A stretch of DNA of 44,941 nucleotides from Pseudomonadota bacterium (GCA_003576765.1 QEVP01000019.1:1-44941), one strand, 5' to 3'; shown: positions 1 to 9,219, counted from the first letter of the stretch. Notes: generated from the letters alone by a model not told the origin. Numbers and translations: made by a program.

Positions 1-1124
1 GCGCAGGTGCCGATCAGCGAGATCGGCACCGCCAGCGCCGGGATGAAGGTGGCCGAGGCCGAGCGCAGGAACAGGAAGATCACCAGGATCACCAGCGCCA
101 CCGCGATCAGCAGCGTCTCCTCGACGTCGGCGACCGCCTGGCGCACCGATTCGGCGCGGTCCATCATCACCGTGACCGCGACCGAAGGCGGAATCTGCGC
201 CCGCAGCGTCGGCAGCTTGGCGCGCACGCCATCGACCACCGCCACCACGTTGGCGTCGGGCTGCTTCTGCACCGCGAGCACGATCGAGCGGCGGCCGTTG
301 AGCCAGGTGGCGATCTTGTCGTTCTCGACGCTGTCGTGGATGGTGGCAATCTCGTCGAGGTTGACCGGCGCGCCGTTGCGCCAGGCGACCACCACGCGGC
401 TATAGTCGGCGGCCTTGTTCATCTGGCCGGACGCCTGCAACTCGACATCCTGGCGCGGGCCGTTGAGAGTGCCGACCGGCGTCGAGGAATTGGCCGCGGC
501 GACGGCGGTGCGGACGTCCTCGAGGGTGAGCCCGCGCGCCGCCGCCGCCTGCGGATCGACCTGGACGCGGATCGCAAATTTCTGACTGCCGTAGACCAGC
601 ACCTGCGCGACGCCCGGAATCTGCGACAGCGTCTGGCCGACGGTGATCTCGCCATATTCGTTGACGGCCGACAGCGGCAGCGTATCCGACGACAGCGAAA
701 TATAGATCACCGGATACTCGGCCGGATTCACTTTGCGGAAGCTCGGCGGCGTCGTCATCTCGACCGGCAGCCGGCGCTGCGCAATGGTCAGCGCCGTCTG
801 CACATCGAGCGAGGCGGCGTCGATGTCGCGGTTGAGATCGAACTGCACGGTAATCTGCGCCCGCCCCTGCGACGACTGCGACGACATCGAGGAAATGCCG
901 GCGATGGTCGACAACTGGCGCTCGATCACGCCGGCGACCGAGGCCGCCATCGTCTCGGCGCTGGCGCCGGGCAGCGTCGCCGTCACCGAAATGGTGGGGA
1001 AATCCACCTTGGGCAGCGCCGACACGGGCAGCAGGCGAAAGCCGAAAATGCCGAAGGCAACGATCGACGCCGTCAACAGCGTCGTCAGGACCGGGCGGCG
1101 GATGCACAGCTCGGAGAGCGTCAT
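1..1124 (-). CDS. RND efflux pump inner-membrane transporter, partial (C-terminal part outside window)
   Basis: Translating the minus strand from the ATG at 1122-1124 gives a protein starting MTLSELCIRRPVLTTLL, the usual N-terminus of AcrB/MdtB-type RND proton antiporters: a short amphipathic helix, TM1, then the periplasmic porter domain. About 374 codons are present and the frame stays open to base 1, so the rest lies outside the window. The last visible residues, rich in Val, Ile and Leu, correspond to the TM2-TM3 region. The ATG follows the stop of the adaptor gene (1129-1131) by four bases, and a GAGG motif overlaps that stop, so the two are translationally coupled. The protein should export hydrophobic compounds across the inner membrane together with the adaptor. 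No outer-membrane channel gene or regulator is visible. Substrate unknown; family assignment strong. Confidence 0.9.
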   Translation of the reverse strand, partial: MTLSELCIRRPVLTTLLTASIVAFGIFGFRLLPVSALPKVDFPTISVTATLPGASAETMAASVAGVIERQLSTIAGISSMSSQSSQGRAQITVQFDLNRDIDAASLDVQTALTIAQRRLPVEMTTPPSFRKVNPAEYPVIYISLSSDTLPLSAVNEYGEITVGQTLSQIPGVAQVLVYGSQKFAIRVQVDPQAAAARGLTLEDVRTAVAAANSSTPVGTLNGPRQDVELQASGQMNKAADYSRVVVAWRNGAPVNLDEIATIHDSVENDKIATWLNGRRSIVLAVQKQPDANVVAVVDGVRAKLPTLRAQIPPSVAVTVMMDRAESVRQAVADVEETLLIAVALVILVIFLFLRSASATFIPALAVPISLIGTC

Positions 1125-1128
1125 CGCC

Positions 1129-2262
1129 TCATGCCCCCACCTTGCGCTCGCGCGGGGACACCCTGGTGCCGTCCGACAGCAGGAGCTGGCCATCCACGAC
1201 GACCTCCTCGCCGCCGGACAGTCCGCTCGCCAGCACCGAGCGGCCCTCGAACGTGCGCGTCACCTTGACCAGCTGCACCTGCGCCTTGCCGTCCTTGACG
1301 AGGAATATGAAGTCGCCGCTCTGGCTGCGCTGCACCGCCTCCGACGGCACGACGACCGCCTCCTCATGGCGAACGATCAGCCGCGTCGGCACCAGCGCGC
1401 CGGGCCACAGCCGCTCCTCGGCGTTGTCCATGACGGCCCGCACTGCCACCATGCCGGTCGCGGTGTCGACGGTGTTCTCGATCATCGCCACGGTGCCGCG
1501 CTCCGGTTTGGAATCGCCGGGCATGGTCGCAATCACTTCCGATGCCGAGACCGCCATCGCCGCGCGCAGGTCGCTGAGCACGCGCTGCGGCACCGAGAAC
1601 GCCACATAGATCGGCGCGAGCTGGTTGATGGTGGCGAGCGGGGCGGTGTCGGCCGGGCGCACGAAATTGCCGACCTTGACCGCGGCGGCGCTGATGCGGC
1701 CGGAGATCGGCGCGCGGATCACGGTGTAGGTCTTTTGCACCTTGAGATTGTCGAGCGCAGCCTGATCAGCCTCGATGGTCGCCCTGAGGACATCGGCCTG
1801 GGTGGTGGCATTGTCGAGGTTGACCTGCGTGGTGGCGCCCTTGCCGATCAGCTCGCTGTAGCGCCGCACGTCGCGCTCCGCGCCTACGAGCGAGGACTTG
1901 CTCTTGGCGAGATTGCCCTCGGCCTGCGCGATCTGGGCATCGATCTGGCGGGCATCAAGCGTGAACAGCACGTCGCCCTTGTTGACCTTGGCGCCGTCCT
2001 CGAAATGCACCGCGGTGATCGTGGTCTCGAGCCGCGACTTGAGCGCGACGCTGGCGATCGGCGTCACCGTACCGATCGCCTCGACCTCGACCGGCACCGA
2101 ACGGCGCTCGGCTGTTGCGGTCGTCACCGCAACGGCGCGCTCGCCACGCGGGGAGTCCTGGGTCGTGGCTTCGTTGTCGGTCCAGGGCGGGCGAACGAAC
2201 ACGGCGGCCAGCACGGCCGCGCCAATCACTCCGGCGGCAATCAATAGGTTCGCTGTTCTCAT
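1129..2262 (-). CDS. RND efflux periplasmic adaptor (membrane fusion protein, HlyD/AcrA family)
   Basis: A 377-residue protein with an N-terminal membrane anchor or signal (MRTANLLIAAGVIGAAVLAAVF), a beta-barrel/lipoyl half starting near residue 50 (VEVEAIGTVTPIASVALKS), an alpha-helical hairpin at about 105-175 (DAQIAQAEGNLAKSKSSLV and following), the second lipoyl half with the typical RAPISGRIS stretch near 185, and a membrane-proximal domain ending in QLLLSDGTRVSP. This order is that of MdtA/AcrA-type adaptors, which link an RND pump to an outer-membrane channel. It is the first gene of a two-gene operon with the pump at 1-1124. No strong Shine-Dalgarno precedes the ATG at 2260-2262. Function as an efflux adaptor is secure; the exported substrate is not known. 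Confidence 0.9.
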   Translation of the reverse strand: MRTANLLIAAGVIGAAVLAAVFVRPPWTDNEATTQDSPRGERAVAVTTATAERRSVPVEVEAIGTVTPIASVALKSRLETTITAVHFEDGAKVNKGDVLFTLDARQIDAQIAQAEGNLAKSKSSLVGAERDVRRYSELIGKGATTQVNLDNATTQADVLRATIEADQAALDNLKVQKTYTVIRAPISGRISAAAVKVGNFVRPADTAPLATINQLAPIYVAFSVPQRVLSDLRAAMAVSASEVIATMPGDSKPERGTVAMIENTVDTATGMVAVRAVMDNAEERLWPGALVPTRLIVRHEEAVVVPSEAVQRSQSGDFIFLVKDGKAQVQLVKVTRTFEGRSVLASGLSGGEEVVVDGQLLLSDGTRVSPRERKVGA

Positions 2263-2672
2263 TCAGTGCCGGAGCGCAGGCTTCCGCGCCTCGGGCGCAA
2301 AAGCCGTCCTCCATCTCCATCGGCTGGCGTCAGCGGCTCGCGCTTCGCCACAGATTATCACAAAAGCGCCGGACATAGTACGCAAACCATTGGAATAGTG
2401 GCAATATTCAACATGGTCGCAAGTCGTGTCACAAGCCTTGCCGGCGCCTCGCCCGGCCTAGCCAGCTGCTCGCCCCATGATAAGGCGTCGCGGTGGGCAG
2501 CATCGGACAGGCCCGAGCGCCTTGTCCGGCCAGCATTTTTCAGCGCAAAGCCGCTTTCCAGCATGCCCTGAAACGCTCTAGACAACAGGGTACGCGCTCA
2601 ATCTGAACCGGAGGTGACCGGCCCCGCGACGGCAGACCGGCAGGCACCGACAGCGACAGGATCATCGACCCC
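2263..2672. other. Divergent intergenic region between efflux operon and xth
   Basis: About 410 bases without a convincing gene; the short reading frames here are arginine-rich and have no recognisable start context. It must hold promoters for the efflux operon (minus) and xth (plus). The part from about 2345 to 2420 is clearly more AT-rich than its surroundings and contains an imperfect inverted repeat at 2390-2411 (TTGGAATA, then TATTCAA), a possible operator. No palindromic repeat element of the kind seen elsewhere in the window is present. Confidence 0.5.
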
Positions 2673-3464
2673 ATGCGGATTGCCACCTGGAACGTCAACT
2701 CGGTCCGGCAGCGGCTCGACCATGTGGTGAGCTGGCTCAAGGCGACCGCGCCCGATATCGCCTGCCTGCAGGAGATCAAGTGCGTCGATGATGCGTTTCC
2801 GCGCGAGCCGATCGAAGCGCTCGGTTACAACGTGGTGACGCACGGCCAGAAAACCTTCAACGGCGTCGCGCTGTTGTCGCGTCATCCGTTCGAGGAGTCG
2901 CGGCCGATGCTGCCGGGCGACGGCGAGGATGCCCATGCCCGCTTTCTCGAAGGCGTGGTGGCGCACGGCTCCGGCGTGGTCCGCATCGCCTGCCTCTACC
3001 TGCCCAACGGCAACCCCGTCGGCACCGACAAATACACCTACAAGCTCAACTGGATGACGCGGCTGGCAGCTTACGCGCGCGAACGGCTCAAGGCCGAGGA
3101 GCCGCTGGTGCTGGCCGGCGACTTCAACGTGATCCCGGCGGCCCGGGATGCCGCCGATCCCGCTGCCTGGGTCAATGATGCGCTCTACCTGCCGCAAACC
3201 CGCGAGCGTTTCCAGACGCTCATCAACCTCGGCCTGACCGACGCGCTGCGCGCCGCCACCGACGAGGGCGGACACTACACCTTCTGGGACTATCAGGGCG
3301 GGGCGTGGCCGAAGAACAAGGGCATCCGCATCGACCACCTGCTGTTGTCGCCGCAGGCCGCCGACCGCTTTGCCGGCGCCGGCATCGACCGTCACGTCAG
3401 GGGCTGGGAGAAAGCCTCCGACCACGTTCCGGTGTGGGTCGATCTCGATTTCGCGGCGGGGTAA
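2673..3464 (+). CDS. xth: Exodeoxyribonuclease III (AP endonuclease)
   Basis: A 263-residue EEP-family nuclease of the usual XthA length. Visible motifs: RIATWNVNSVRQRL at the N-terminus (Asn7), LQEIK with the metal-binding Glu34, NGNPVGTDKYTYK around 113-124, GDFNVIP with Asp150 and Asn152, and a terminal SDHVPVWVDL with His251. These match exonuclease III, which cleaves 5' of abasic sites and degrades double-stranded DNA 3' to 5' in base-excision repair. The ATG at 2673 starts directly at the conserved core, so the start is well supported. The gene stands alone, divergent from the efflux operon and convergent with the exoR-like gene, with two palindromic elements downstream. Confidence 0.95.
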   Translation: MRIATWNVNSVRQRLDHVVSWLKATAPDIACLQEIKCVDDAFPREPIEALGYNVVTHGQKTFNGVALLSRHPFEESRPMLPGDGEDAHARFLEGVVAHGSGVVRIACLYLPNGNPVGTDKYTYKLNWMTRLAAYARERLKAEEPLVLAGDFNVIPAARDAADPAAWVNDALYLPQTRERFQTLINLGLTDALRAATDEGGHYTFWDYQGGAWPKNKGIRIDHLLLSPQAADRFAGAGIDRHVRGWEKASDHVPVWVDLDFAAG

Positions 3465-3509
3465 CTTTTGTCGTCACACGCGGGCGTGACCAGACGGACT
3501 TGTGCCTCT

Positions 3510-3636
3510 CGTCATGCGCGGGCATAGCCGTTCAAAGAACGGCATTCTGTCGAACGTCTATGTCCCGCGCATCCACGTCTTTACGGCGATTCAGCGAAGG
3601 AAAACGTGGATGGCCGGGATAAACCCGGCCATGACG
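3510..3636. repeat. Palindromic element A, copy 1 (extended)
   Basis: Begins CGTCATG and ends CATGACG. The right arm is GGCCGGG-ATAAA-CCCGGCC (3612-3630); the central stem pairs ATCCACGTCTT with AAAACGTGGAT; the left arm is longer than in other copies and includes a perfect 7-bp hairpin GCCGTTC-AAA-GAACGGC (3527-3543). The whole can fold as a three-way junction. Confidence 0.8.
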
Positions 3637-3669
3637 ATGGTTGATGAACCGTCTCTTTCCCACTCACAT

Positions 3670-3756
3670 GGTCATTGCCGGGCTTGACCCGGCAATCCCT
3701 CTTGGGGACACAGTGCGCCCATTGCTGGGATGGCCGGAACAAGTCCGGCCATGACG
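3670..3756. repeat. Palindromic element A, copy 2
   Basis: Left arm TTGCCGGG-CTTGA-CCCGGCAA and right arm GGCCGGA-ACAAG-TCCGGCC, bounded by GTCAT and ATGAC. The central stem is degenerate compared with copies at 36539 and 39542. It lies 33 bases after copy 1. Confidence 0.75.
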
Positions 3757-3836
3757 AAGAAAGGAAGGGCACCGCGTCCCTGAGTGAATGCCGCTACATA
3801 GGCGTTCGGCTGCTTCTGTCGGAAGACGGGAAGCCT

Positions 3837-4679
3837 TTAATCCCGCCGGCCCTGCACCCAGCGCTCCAAAAGCTTCAGCGCCATGGCCCGGTCATCTTCG
3901 CTCGCCTTGCCGAGCGCGGTGTTGTAGCTCTCGGTGATCCAGTCTTCGTCGGCGGTCGCGGCGTCCTTGGCGAGCGTCAGCCACATCAGCCCCTTGGCGG
4001 CCTGGCGTGGCAGGTGATCGCCGTTGAACAGCATCTGGCCGAGCAGGGCCTGAGCCTGGTGCTGGCCCTTCTGCGCAGCGAGCCCGAGCCAGCGCGCGCC
4101 GTAGCGCGGATCGCGCGGCGCCCCGACGCCCTCGATGTAGAGCCGCGCCAGATCGTACTGCGCGTCGGCATTGCCGAAATACGAGGCGGCGTAAGCGAAC
4201 ATCTCCCGCGCCCGCTCCGGATCGGGCTTGACCTTGGTGTTGGGAATGCCGTCGAGATAGTAGCGTCCGAGCGCGACAAAGGCGTTGGCGACGATGCCGG
4301 CCTGCGGCGCATGCGGGCTGTCCTCGGCGTGCGCATTGGCGATGCGGCTGAAATAGCCGAAGGCGCGCAGGTTGTCCTTGGCGACGCCGTCGCCGCTCGC
4401 ATACATCCGGCCGAGCTTCCACTGCGCCACCGGGTGGCCGCCCTCGGCGGCGTATTGCAGCGCGGTCAGGCTGTTTTGCTGCGGCACGGCCTTCTTCATC
4501 CCCGCCGCCGTGCCGGGCTGCACGGTGACGACCGGGATCGCCGCATCCTCGTGGCCGACCGCCGTGCCCTCGAATGCCAAGGCCGACGTCGAAAAGGCTG
4601 GGCTCAAGAAGACCGGCCCCGCCAGCAGCGAGGCGGCCAGTGTCAACGCGCCCGCAACGATACGCTCAGATATCCGCAT
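3837..4679 (-). CDS. ExoR-like periplasmic Sel1-repeat protein
   Basis: About 280 residues: an N-terminal signal peptide ([21 protein letters not shown], with further small residues up to about 40), then Sel1-type repeats, seen as [67 protein letters not shown] and [21 protein letters not shown]. The order and spacing resemble rhizobial ExoR, the periplasmic negative regulator of the ExoS-ChvI two-component system that controls exopolysaccharide and motility; that role is inferred from similarity. The ATG at 4677-4679 has GAGAAG upstream; another ATG lies five codons further upstream at 4694. Either start overlaps the 3' end of ilvD (14 or 29 bases), implying cotranscription. Family call strong, ExoR orthology moderate. 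Confidence 0.75.
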   Translation of the reverse strand: MRISERIVAGALTLAASLLAGPVFLSPAFSTSALAFEGTAVGHEDAAIPVVTVQPGTAAGMKKAVPQQNSLTALQYAAEGGHPVAQWKLGRMYASGDGVAKDNLRAFGYFSRIANAHAEDSPHAPQAGIVANAFVALGRYYLDGIPNTKVKPDPERAREMFAYAASYFGNADAQYDLARLYIEGVGAPRDPRYGARWLGLAAQKGQHQAQALLGQMLFNGDHLPRQAAKGLMWLTLAKDAATADEDWITESYNTALGKASEDDRAMALKLLERWVQGRRD

Positions 4680-6390
4680 AGCACTGCTTCTCATCCGCTC
4701 CGCCGGGGTGGGTGACGGCCCCCTTCACGGCCGGACCAACCTGTTGGGCATACTTCCACAGCACCCCCGAGCGCGCGTCGGTCTCGCGCGGGGCCCAGCT
4801 TTTCCTGCGCTCGGCAAGCTCCGCCTCGGACAGCCGCACGTCGAGCTTGCCGGTGTTGGCGTCGATCTCGATGATATCGCCGTCGCGGAGAAGCGCGATC
4901 GGACCGCCGACCGCCGCCTCCGGGCCGACATGGCCGATGCAGAAGCCGCGGGTGGCGCCGGAGAAGCGCCCGTCGGTAATCAGCGCAACCTTGCCGCCCA
5001 TGCCCTGGCCGTAGAGCGCGGCGGTGGTCGCCAGCATCTCGCGCATGCCGGGGCCGCCGCGCGGCCCCTCGTAGCGGATGACGATGACCTCGCCTTCCTT
5101 GTAGGTGCGGTTCTTCACCGCCTCGAATGCGTCTTCCTCACGGTCGAAGCAGCGCGCCGGGCCGGTAAACGTCAGTTCGCTCATTCCGGCGACCTTCACG
5201 ATCGCTCCCTCCGGGGCCAGATTGCCCTTGAGGCCAACGACCCCTCCGGTCACGGTGATGGGATGGTCGGCTGGCCGCACCACGTCCTGATGAGCGTTCC
5301 ATTTCACGCTTCTCAGGTTCTCGGCGATGGTCCGTCCGGTGACGGTGAGGCAATCGCCGTGAAGAAAACCGTGGTCGAGCAGCGTCTTCATCAGGAGCGG
5401 TATGCCGCCAACCTCATACATGTCTTTGGCGACATAACGGCCACCCGGCTTCAAATCCGCGACATATGGTGTCTTTTTGAAGATTTCGGCGACGTCGAAC
5501 AGGTCGAACTCAATTCCCGCCTCGTGGGCGATGGCCGGCAGATGCAGGGCAGCGTTGGTCGAGCCGCCGGAGGCGGCCACCACAGCGGCGGCATTCTCCA
5601 GCGCCTTGCGGGTCACAATGTCGCGCGGCCGGATCCCCTTGGCGAGCAGGTCCATCACCTGTTCGCCCGCGGCCATGCAGAAGGCATCGCGGATTTCGTA
5701 AGGCGCCGGCGCCCCGGCCGAATAGGGCAGCGCCAGCCCGATCGCCTCCGAGACCGTCGCCATGGTGTTGGCGGTGAACTGCGCGCCGCAGGCACCGGCC
5801 GAGGGACAGGCGACACGCTCGATCTCATCGAGGTCCTCTGCCGACATCTCACCGGTCGAGTACTTGCCGACCGCTTCGAACATGTCCTGCACCGTGACCG
5901 GCTGGCCGCGGAAGGTGCCCGGCAGGATCGAGCCGCCGTAGATGAAGATCGAGGGCACGTTGAGACGGATCATCGCCATCATCATGCCGGGCAGCGACTT
6001 GTCGCAGCCGGCAAGGCCGACGAGGGCGTCGTAGGAGTGACCGCGAATAGTCAGTTCGACGGTGTCCGCGATGGCCTCGCGCGAGGGCAGCGACGAGCGC
6101 ATGCCTTCGTGGCCCATGGCGATGCCGTCGGTCACGGTGATGGTGCAGAATTCGCGTGGGGTGCCGCCAGCCGCAGCGACACCCTTCTTGACCGCCTGCG
6201 CCTGACGCATCAGCGAGATGTTGCAGGGCGCGGCCTCGTTCCAGCACGAGGCGACGCCGACGAACGGCTGATGAATCTGGGCCGTGGTCAGGCCCATGGC
6301 ATAGAGATAGGAGCGGTGCGGGGCGCGGTCGGGGCCTTCCGTCACATGCCGGCTGGGCAGTCTGGACTTGATGTCGGCCTTGGTGTCCAT
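4666..6390 (-). CDS. ilvD: Dihydroxy-acid dehydratase
   Basis: A 574-residue IlvD/Edd-family enzyme converting 2,3-dihydroxy-3-methylvalerate and 2,3-dihydroxyisovalerate to the 2-oxo acids in branched-chain amino-acid synthesis. Iron-sulfur ligand motifs are present: [25 protein letters not shown] and [15 protein letters not shown], together with the C-terminal [19 protein letters not shown] block. The reading frame is open another 25 codons upstream (to 6465), but the family N-terminus fits [19 protein letters not shown], so I place the start at 6390. The stop lies inside the exoR-like gene. Upstream is a 358-base gap with a palindromic element separating it from lpdA. Confidence 0.95.
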   Translation of the reverse strand: MDTKADIKSRLPSRHVTEGPDRAPHRSYLYAMGLTTAQIHQPFVGVASCWNEAAPCNISLMRQAQAVKKGVAAAGGTPREFCTITVTDGIAMGHEGMRSSLPSREAIADTVELTIRGHSYDALVGLAGCDKSLPGMMMAMIRLNVPSIFIYGGSILPGTFRGQPVTVQDMFEAVGKYSTGEMSAEDLDEIERVACPSAGACGAQFTANTMATVSEAIGLALPYSAGAPAPYEIRDAFCMAAGEQVMDLLAKGIRPRDIVTRKALENAAAVVAASGGSTNAALHLPAIAHEAGIEFDLFDVAEIFKKTPYVADLKPGGRYVAKDMYEVGGIPLLMKTLLDHGFLHGDCLTVTGRTIAENLRSVKWNAHQDVVRPADHPITVTGGVVGLKGNLAPEGAIVKVAGMSELTFTGPARCFDREEDAFEAVKNRTYKEGEVIVIRYEGPRGGPGMREMLATTAALYGQGMGGKVALITDGRFSGATRGFCIGHVGPEAAVGGPIALLRDGDIIEIDANTGKLDVRLSEAELAERRKSWAPRETDARSGVLWKYAQQVGPAVKGAVTHPGGADEKQCYADI

Positions 6391-6748
6391 CGTCAACCCA
6401 ACTCCCCGCCCATCGTGCCCGGGGTCAGCAAGCGACCGGCCTGCGCGCCCGTTTCGAGGGGACACGCATCACCTTCGCGCAGCGTCCAGAGCTACGAGAT
6501 TGATTTCAGAAAGGCGTGTGGCCAAATCGCGGCACGCGCAAGGGGAGAGTACGGCGGCGGGCAAATGTTCGACGACTGTGGCGAGCGCGCAACATTTGTT
6601 GCGACGACGCCACCATGACCGGGCGGGTAGCGAGGCAGAAGCCCTATCGTCATGCGCGGGCTTGACCCGCGCATCCCGCTCAGGGACGCACAATGCCTTA
6701 TGATCGGGATGGCCGGGATGAACCCGGCCATGACAAAAACGCAGTCGT
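6391..6748. other. Intergenic region lpdA-ilvD with one palindromic element
   Basis: 358 bases between the stop of lpdA and the start of ilvD, both on the minus strand. The half next to lpdA holds palindromic element A (6648-6734). The half next to ilvD (about 6391-6640) has no gene or obvious repeat and presumably carries the ilvD promoter; no convincing leader peptide rich in Ile, Leu or Val is seen. Confidence 0.5.
6648..6734. repeat. Palindromic element A, copy 3
   Basis: Bounded by CGTCATG and CATGAC. The left arm is TGCGCGGG-CTTGA-CCCGCGCA and the right arm GGCCGGG-ATGAA-CCCGGCC; the central segment pairs poorly. It lies directly downstream of lpdA, where it could end the pdh transcript or protect its 3' end. 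Confidence 0.75.
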
Positions 6749-8170
6749 TCAGATATTCAACACGCGGCCGTAGGCATCAAGCACCGCTTCCTTCATCATC
6801 TCCGACAGTGTCGGGTGCGGGAAGACGGTGTGCATCAGTTCTTCTTCGGTCGTCTCCAGATTCATGGCGACGACGTAGCCCTGGATCAGCTCGGTAACCT
6901 CGGCGCCGACCATGTGGGCGCCGAGCAGTTGCCCGGTCTTTTTGTCGAAGATCACCTTGATCAGGCCCTGATCCTCACCGAGCGCAATGGCCTTGCCGTT
7001 GCCGGCGAACGGGAAGCGGCCGACGCGGATGTCCCTGCCCTGCTCCTTGGCCCTGGCCTCGGTCAGCCCGACGGAGGCGATCTGCGGCTGGCAATAGGTG
7101 CAGCCGGGAATGAGGCTCTTGTCCATCGGGTGCGGCTTCAGGCCCTTGATCGCCTCGATGCAGATGACGCCCTCGTGCTCGGCCTTGTGCGCCAGCATCG
7201 GGGGACCTGCGACGTCACCGATGGCGTAGATGCCCGGCACGCTGGTCTTGCCATAGCCGTCCACGACGACGCAGCCGCGCTCGGTCTTGACCCCGAGCTT
7301 TTCGAGCCCGAGGTTTTCGATGTTGCCGACCACGCCGACGGCGGAAATCACCCGCTCGAACTCGGCCGTCACCGGATTGCCTTTTCCGTCGTCGATGGTG
7401 GCGACGACGCTGTCGGACTTCTTGTCGAGCTTCGTCACCTTGGTCGCGGTCAGGATCTTGATGCCCTGCTTCTCGAACTGCTTGCGCGCCAGCCCGGCGA
7501 TCTCGGCGTCCTCGACCGGCAGCACCTGCGGCAGCACCTCGACCACCGTGACCTCGCTTCCCATGGTGCGGAAGAACGAGGCGAACTCGATGCCGATGGC
7601 GCCGGAGCCGACCACCAGCAGCGATTTTGGAATCTTTGGCGCGACCATCGCCTCAAAGTAGGTCCAGATGAGCTTGCCGTCGCCCTCGAGCCCCGGCAGC
7701 GCGCGCGGCCGCGCGCCGGTGGCGAGGATGATATGCTTGGCCTGATAGCTGCCCGTCCCGGCGGCGCCCTTCGGCGCTTCGACCGACGACGCCTTCACCG
7801 TGATCCTGCCCGGCGCATCGATTGCCGCCTCGCCCCAGATCACCGTGACCTTGTTCTTCTTCATCAGAAAGCCAACGCCGGCGTTGAGGCGCTTGGAGAC
7901 GCCGCGCGAGCGCTCGACCACCGCTTTCGGATCGAAGCCGACCTTCTCTGCCGACAGGCCATAATCCTTGGCGTGCTGCATGTAGTGATAAATTTCCGCC
8001 GAGCGTAAGAGCGCCTTGGTCGGAATGCAGCCCCAGTTCAGGCAGATGCCACCAAGATAGCTTTTCTCGACGATGGCCGTCTTGAAGCCGAGCTGAGCTG
8101 CACGAATCGCGGTGACGTAGCCGCCCGGACCGGAGCCGATGATGATGATGTCGAAGGAAGTCTCGGCCAT
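6749..8170 (-). CDS. lpdA: Dihydrolipoyl dehydrogenase (E3)
   Basis: A 473-residue flavoprotein disulfide reductase that reoxidises dihydrolipoamide with NAD in the pyruvate dehydrogenase complex and possibly in other 2-oxoacid complexes. Visible are the FAD-binding IIIGSGPGGYVTAIRAAQLG, the redox pair in GGICLNWGCIPTKALL (Cys43 and Cys48), a second dinucleotide site (LLVVGSGAIGIEFASFF), the YAIGDVAGPPMLAHKAEHEG segment, and the C-terminal HPHPTLSEMM with His452 and Glu457. It begins 28 bases after the stop of the OmpA-like gene and closes the pdh cluster. Palindromic element A follows 15 bases after its stop. Confidence 0.96.
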   Translation of the reverse strand: MAETSFDIIIIGSGPGGYVTAIRAAQLGFKTAIVEKSYLGGICLNWGCIPTKALLRSAEIYHYMQHAKDYGLSAEKVGFDPKAVVERSRGVSKRLNAGVGFLMKKNKVTVIWGEAAIDAPGRITVKASSVEAPKGAAGTGSYQAKHIILATGARPRALPGLEGDGKLIWTYFEAMVAPKIPKSLLVVGSGAIGIEFASFFRTMGSEVTVVEVLPQVLPVEDAEIAGLARKQFEKQGIKILTATKVTKLDKKSDSVVATIDDGKGNPVTAEFERVISAVGVVGNIENLGLEKLGVKTERGCVVVDGYGKTSVPGIYAIGDVAGPPMLAHKAEHEGVICIEAIKGLKPHPMDKSLIPGCTYCQPQIASVGLTEARAKEQGRDIRVGRFPFAGNGKAIALGEDQGLIKVIFDKKTGQLLGAHMVGAEVTELIQGYVVAMNLETTEEELMHTVFPHPTLSEMMKEAVLDAYGRVLNI

Positions 8171-8198
8171 ATGCTCAAGCTTTCAAAACGATGCGTCG

Positions 8199-9167
8199 TC
8201 AGTTCGCGATGTCGACCAGCTCGACGCGGCGGTTCAGCGCGCGGCCTTCCTCGGTGCGATTGGTCGCCATCGGCGCCGCCATGCCGATTCCCACCGGGAT
8301 CAGCCGCGCCGCCGCGATGCCGTAGTCGCGCGCCAACGCCTCGACGATCGACCGGGCGCGGCGCTGCGAGAGGTCGCGATTGTAGTCATAGGCGCCCTTG
8401 GAATCCGTGTGGCCGACGATCAATACCTTCAGGTCCGGCTGTGCCTTGAGAAGCTTTGCAATCTCGTCGAGCTGTGGCCTGGAGTCGGGGCGCATCGTAT
8501 CCTTGTCGAAGTCGAACAGGATGCCGTGCACCGCCACCCGCCCGGACGCCGCGATATCGCGCTGCATGGCGGAGGATTCCACCACCGTCATGCGCTCCTC
8601 CATCGCCTTGACCTCGGTGATCTCCAGCAGCGCCAAAGCGCGGTCCTTGAGGGGGCCGCCGCCCGTGCGGTGCATGATGACGTAGACCGAAGCGTAGACG
8701 TCACCTTCCGGTCGGCTCTTCTTGGCGGCGATATAGCGCTGGTCGGCATCCTGATCGCCGAATGTCATGTAGAGCGGCCCCGCGCCGATCGCGAGACCGA
8801 AGTTGCGGCCACCGCATTCCTTGCGATCGCAGGAGAAGATCGGCGTGAAGCCGGCATCGGCCAGCGCCTTCTCATAGTTCCGGAAAACCTCGAGAGATGA
8901 GCGCTCCGCCGGCATCTTGTAGGCGATCCGGGTGAACTTGCCTTCAAGCGGCAGCACCGCGTCCAGGTTGGTGTCCCTGCCGCCATGCTTCTTGATCGGG
9001 GCGACGATCAGCTTGAAATCGGTATAGGCCTGCTGCTCGTAGCGGATGATCTCCGAACCTTCATAGCGCGGCAACAGCGGATGATCCTTGGCCCCCTTGA
9101 TGTCAGCAGCAGCGGCCACCGATACGGCCGTCAGCGTGAACAGCAGCGAGGTTAGCAGTCTTCGCAT
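8199..9167 (-). CDS. OmpA-family envelope protein with N-terminal DUF4892-like domain
   Basis: 322 residues. A signal peptide (MRRLLTSLLFTLTAVSVAAAA) precedes a DUF4892-like segment (about 25-180: DHPLLPRYEGSEIIRYEQQAY, then the FRNYEKALADAGF and Cys-containing SCDRKECGGRNFGLAIG stretches). From about residue 211 comes an OmpA/MotB peptidoglycan-binding domain (HGILFDFDKDTMRPDSRPQL, VLIVGHTDSKGAYDYNRDLS, QRRARSIVEAL, and a terminal GRALNRRVELV). Asp and Arg residues that bind diaminopimelate in OmpA are in place. It should sit in the periplasm or outer membrane and contact the cell wall. Its location between pdhC and lpdA with short gaps (52 and 28 bases) suggests cotranscription with pyruvate dehydrogenase genes; the functional reason is not evident. 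Confidence 0.85.
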   Translation of the reverse strand: MRRLLTSLLFTLTAVSVAAAADIKGAKDHPLLPRYEGSEIIRYEQQAYTDFKLIVAPIKKHGGRDTNLDAVLPLEGKFTRIAYKMPAERSSLEVFRNYEKALADAGFTPIFSCDRKECGGRNFGLAIGAGPLYMTFGDQDADQRYIAAKKSRPEGDVYASVYVIMHRTGGGPLKDRALALLEITEVKAMEERMTVVESSAMQRDIAASGRVAVHGILFDFDKDTMRPDSRPQLDEIAKLLKAQPDLKVLIVGHTDSKGAYDYNRDLSQRRARSIVEALARDYGIAAARLIPVGIGMAAPMATNRTEEGRALNRRVELVDIAN

Positions 9168-9219
9168 CAGATACCTTTCGCCGGGTTATGCTCGATTGAC
9201 CGACAACTGCCACGGCAGC

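Larger units (their letters stand above)
3465..3836. other. Convergent intergenic region filled by two palindromic elements
   Basis: The 372 bases between the ends of xth and the exoR-like gene contain no gene. Almost all of the space is taken by two copies of the three-armed palindromic element described separately (3510-3636 and 3670-3756). Their position at converging gene ends suits a bidirectional transcription-stop or mRNA-stabilising role, which is inference. Confidence 0.7.

Noticed and set aside
2358..2585. A 75-codon minus-strand frame in the xth-efflux intergenic region
   Set aside because: No ribosome-binding site, no recognisable domain, and composition like neighbouring noncoding DNA.
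3465..3836. Possible CRISPR-like repeats downstream of xth
   Set aside because: The repeats are inverted rather than direct, unevenly spaced, differ in sequence, and no spacers or cas genes exist.
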